Both the position numbers and the translations under genes were made by a program. From Emiliania huxleyi CCMP1516 (Eukaryota > Haptophyta > Isochrysidales > Noelaerhabdaceae): 64,000 nucleotides of DNA. Location: contig NW_005196021.1 of the NCBI RefSeq assembly GCF_000372725.1, forward strand, positions 508,289 to 572,288, given 5' to 3'. Every line of letters starts with the position of its first letter. Position 1 is the first letter of the stretch. Below, one piece after another: positions 61,682-64,000 of this stretch. The notes under the pieces are model-generated. The model worked only from the letters and a program-made list of their open reading frames with translations. It did no database searches and was not told the origin of the DNA.

Positions 61682-64000
61682 ATGCTCGCCCTCGCTCTTC
61701 TCGCGACGCCCTCAACCGCCGCCTCTCGCCCCCGGTCGCGGCGCGGGGGGACACTCATCGACACGCGCAACCGCACCGACTTCAGCATCAAGCTCCCGAC
61801 CGACGCGCCGGCACCCGCCCTCGCGGCGTCTGCCTCTCGCAAACCCAACAAGGCCGCGGGGCTCCTGCTCCACCAAGACGTCCTCGGGGGTGGGGGGGCG
61901 CTGTTCGGTGCCTGTCCGGACGTCGGCACCTTCCATCCAACCTTCTCCATCCCGGCCTATCTCTCCAAGTTCAGCGGCGCCGCCTCGCGCGCCGCCGCCC
62001 CGTCCACCCTCAAGCCCATCGGCGCCGCGGCCGACGCCGAGCTCGCCTCCTTTGGCGAGACCACCGGCGCGGTCAGGACTTGCGACGTCTCGCTCGCCGA
62101 CACCACCGCCTACTCCGTCGGTCTCACGTGCGGCGGCGGCGCCGCCCCTGTGTGGTGCGCGGAGCCGCTGCCGCTCTGCGTCTCTGAGGCTCCGATCAAG
62201 GCCTCGGGCTCCACGAGCAGCGAGACGAGCCTCAAGACCGCCACGGCCCACTCCAAGATCGAGACCGAGATCGGTAAGACCTACCCGCCTACCTCCACGC
62301 TCAATATCGGAGCCTACGCCGAGTTCGCCCCATTTGACGAGACTTCCGGCGCGACCAAGATCGGCGACCCCTCACTCGAGGAGAGCTTCACGACCGCCAC
62401 GCCCCTCTCAGAGATCGATGCGGCCTCGCTGCTCTTTCTCCACCCTTGTGCGGCCGTGCTGGCGCTGCTCCTCGCGGCGTGCCTTGAGCCGCTGGTCAAG
62501 AAGACGAGGGTGGAGGGCCGCAGCCACGCAGCGATCTCCGTACCCTTGCTTTCCAGCACGCGTGCTCTCCGAGTTGGCATTGTGATCCTCTTCTTCCTGC
62601 AGGGCGTATGCGGCACACCAGCGGCGCCACCGGCCGCGCCACCAATCTCTCCTCCGTCGGAGCCGCCGCCGTCGCCGCCGCCCTCGCCGCCTCCCTACCC
62701 TCCGGACAAGACACCCCACCGCAGAATGCCGCCTTTACCTCCGTCGCAGATCCTCGTGCTCGGGATGCACCACGCGGGCACGTCGATCGTCGCAAACTTG
62801 ACCATGATGCTGGGCGCCAACGGCGGCACGCTCGAGGGCATGCTGCTGCACCCATCGAACCCGCTCAAATACTGGGAGCGCGCCGATGTGGTCGGCCTCG
62901 ATGAGGAGCGGCTGGCTGCGGGCGTGGATGCGGCCGCGGCGCGCTACACTCTGCCTGACTGGGTGGCGTACGGCTTCGATGCCGACAAGCCGGCGACCAA
63001 GGTGCACTCGACGGCGGAGGCGAAGGGCGTCGTGGCAAAACTCAACGCCCAGCGACCGTGGGTGACAAAAGACCCGCGCATGTCCCTCGTCGCCTCGGAG
63101 TGGGTCGAGCTGCTCGACGCGCCCGCCTGCGTCATCGTGCACCGCGAGCCCCTCTCCATCGCCAACTCGATGATGATCTACTCGCACAACGTGTCGTACG
63201 CAGAATGGGCAGCGGTCTACGAGGCGTACTACGGCGGCGTTGCGCGCGCCTGCGCCATCGTGCCCACCGCCGTGGTCCACCACGAGGAGCTCATGGCGCG
63301 ACCATACGCCGCGCTGACAAGACTGCACGCGGACCTCTCCGCCCTCGGTGTCGAGCGGCTCACCATGCCCACCGAGGAGCGCATCAACGCGCTCCTGCGC
63401 CCGTCGCCCAAGACGTCGGTCACCTACCTCGCCTCGGAGCGGAAGGTGCGGCGCCGCGCCGGCCGACTTCATCTCGCGAGCCCCTTCCGAGACCCCCCCC
63501 CCGCCGCCGCCGCGCAGGTGCTGGGCGCGGCCGCGCCAGCCCTCTCCGACTCCATCTTGCGTGGCGAGGTCGTGAGCCGCCCCGCTTCGCCGTGGCTCTT
63601 CATCCCGCTCCGCAAGTCGCAGGCCTACGCCACCCTCCTGACGACGGACAACAGCGACTACTTCCGCGGCGCCATGGTGCTCGGCTCCTCGATCCGCTCC
63701 TTCGATTCAGCGCGCGACATGGTGTGCCTCGTCACGTCGTCGGTGCCCGAGGAGTGGCGCTCCGCCCTCACCGTTGCCGGCTGGACAGTCGCCGTCGTCG
63801 ACGAGGTTGCCGAGTTTTGGTTTGGAAAGTCCGAGGAGTGCTCCAGGTTTGACAAGGACCAGGGCGAGCGGTGGGGCCACATGGCCACCAAGCTGCGGCT
63901 GTGGCAGCAGCTCAAGTACAAGCGCATCCTCTACCTGGACGCCGACACAGTCCTCACCGGCGATGCTTCCGACGCCTTTGACAAGGTCAAGGGCTTCGCC
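61682..64000 (+). CDS. second copy of the sulfotransferase-like/GT8 protein (partial, runs off the window)
   Basis: Paralogue of the gene at 9800, open for 773 codons to the window end with no stop. Same signal-like N-terminus (MLALALLATPSTAAS), P-loop ILVLGMHHAGTS, VTKDPRMS and the GT8 start up to LYLDADTVLTGDA. Differences: it lacks the first intron and its duplicated flank (one exon instead of two) and carries small in-frame indels near 62160, 62297 and 62490. It also has a 3-base insertion (DEVAEFWF versus DEVAFWF). The first ~850 bases differ at many sites, but from about 62.5 kb on the two copies are nearly identical. Whether it also has the CUB, beta-helix and TIR parts cannot be seen. 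Confidence 0.85.
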   Translation, partial: MLALALLATPSTAASRPRSRRGGTLIDTRNRTDFSIKLPTDAPAPALAASASRKPNKAAGLLLHQDVLGGGGALFGACPDVGTFHPTFSIPAYLSKFSGAASRAAAPSTLKPIGAAADAELASFGETTGAVRTCDVSLADTTAYSVGLTCGGGAAPVWCAEPLPLCVSEAPIKASGSTSSETSLKTATAHSKIETEIGKTYPPTSTLNIGAYAEFAPFDETSGATKIGDPSLEESFTTATPLSEIDAASLLFLHPCAAVLALLLAACLEPLVKKTRVEGRSHAAISVPLLSSTRALRVGIVILFFLQGVCGTPAAPPAAPPISPPSEPPPSPPPSPPPYPPDKTPHRRMPPLPPSQILVLGMHHAGTSIVANLTMMLGANGGTLEGMLLHPSNPLKYWERADVVGLDEERLAAGVDAAAARYTLPDWVAYGFDADKPATKVHSTAEAKGVVAKLNAQRPWVTKDPRMSLVASEWVELLDAPACVIVHREPLSIANSMMIYSHNVSYAEWAAVYEAYYGGVARACAIVPTAVVHHEELMARPYAALTRLHADLSALGVERLTMPTEERINALLRPSPKTSVTYLASERKVRRRAGRLHLASPFRDPPPAAAAQVLGAAAPALSDSILRGEVVSRPASPWLFIPLRKSQAYATLLTTDNSDYFRGAMVLGSSIRSFDSARDMVCLVTSSVPEEWRSALTVAGWTVAVVDEVAEFWFGKSEECSRFDKDQGERWGHMATKLRLWQQLKYKRILYLDADTVLTGDASDAFDKVKGFA

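Overview
The window is nuclear DNA of a GC-rich eukaryote. Genes have many short introns, most with GC-AG or GT-AG ends. The intergenic and intronic DNA is full of micro- and minisatellites. Several proteins carry layered N-terminal targeting peptides. One gene has an algal-type GCC2/GCC3-repeat, multi-pass membrane and TIR architecture, and another is a BspA/DUF285 surface protein. Together this suggests a microalga with a secondary plastid, most likely a haptophyte (inference from style and gene families, not proven). Two 100-base N runs (8468-8567 and 40610-40709) mark scaffold gaps.

Layout: 0.5-4.3 kb (-) myo-inositol-dehydrogenase-like oxidoreductase, apparently spliced to a C-terminal EF-hand pair. 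4.4-9.8 kb: dispersed repeats, fragments of mobile-element ORFs, two MITE-like inverted-repeat elements and one Nudix gene (+). 9.8-21.0 kb (+) a very large gene encoding sulfotransferase-like, GT8, CUB, beta-helix, GCC2/GCC3 cysteine-rich, multi-pass membrane and TIR-like domains. 21.7-30.2 kb (+) an SMC-family ATPase whose introns hold long satellites. 30.2-34.5 kb: no confident gene. 34.5-36.8 kb (-) ADAT3/Tad3 tRNA deaminase subunit. 36.9-39.5 kb: dispersed repeat cluster. 39.6 kb (+) ankyrin protein. 41.3 kb (+) BspA/DUF285 protein. 43.1-46.5 kb (-) PAF1. 47.0-48.6 kb (+) bestrophin-like channel. 49.0-50.3 kb (-) vWA protein. 50.9 kb LINE remnant. 51.9 kb (+) small protein with thylakoid-lumen-type targeting. 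54.7-57.2 kb (-) cysteine-rich secreted protein and a glycosyltransferase-like protein. 57.8-61.2 kb (-) DUF2358-like plus SOUL heme-binding protein. 61.7 kb to the end (+) a second, partial copy of the 9.8 kb sul/GT8 gene.

The strongest unexplained signal is in the introns. In nearly every multi-exon gene I could reconstruct, an intron starts with a decayed copy (about 12-40 bp) of the first bases of the downstream exon. The copy is followed by short tandem repeats, then AG, then the intact exon. Two paralogues in the window differ by exactly one such unit. This looks like intron creation or turnover by local tandem duplication across whole genes. A second layer is a repeat (called R4 here) that makes up the body of several introns.

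The genes are not an operon and share no single pathway. Themes are extracellular or membrane glycobiology (sul/GT8 pair, DUF707-like enzyme, BspA protein), chromosome and transcription machinery (SMC, PAF1), tRNA editing (ADAT3) and plastid proteins (SOUL, lumen protein). All exon boundaries are my own reading from phase, splice dinucleotides and family conservation. No database search or RNA data was available.
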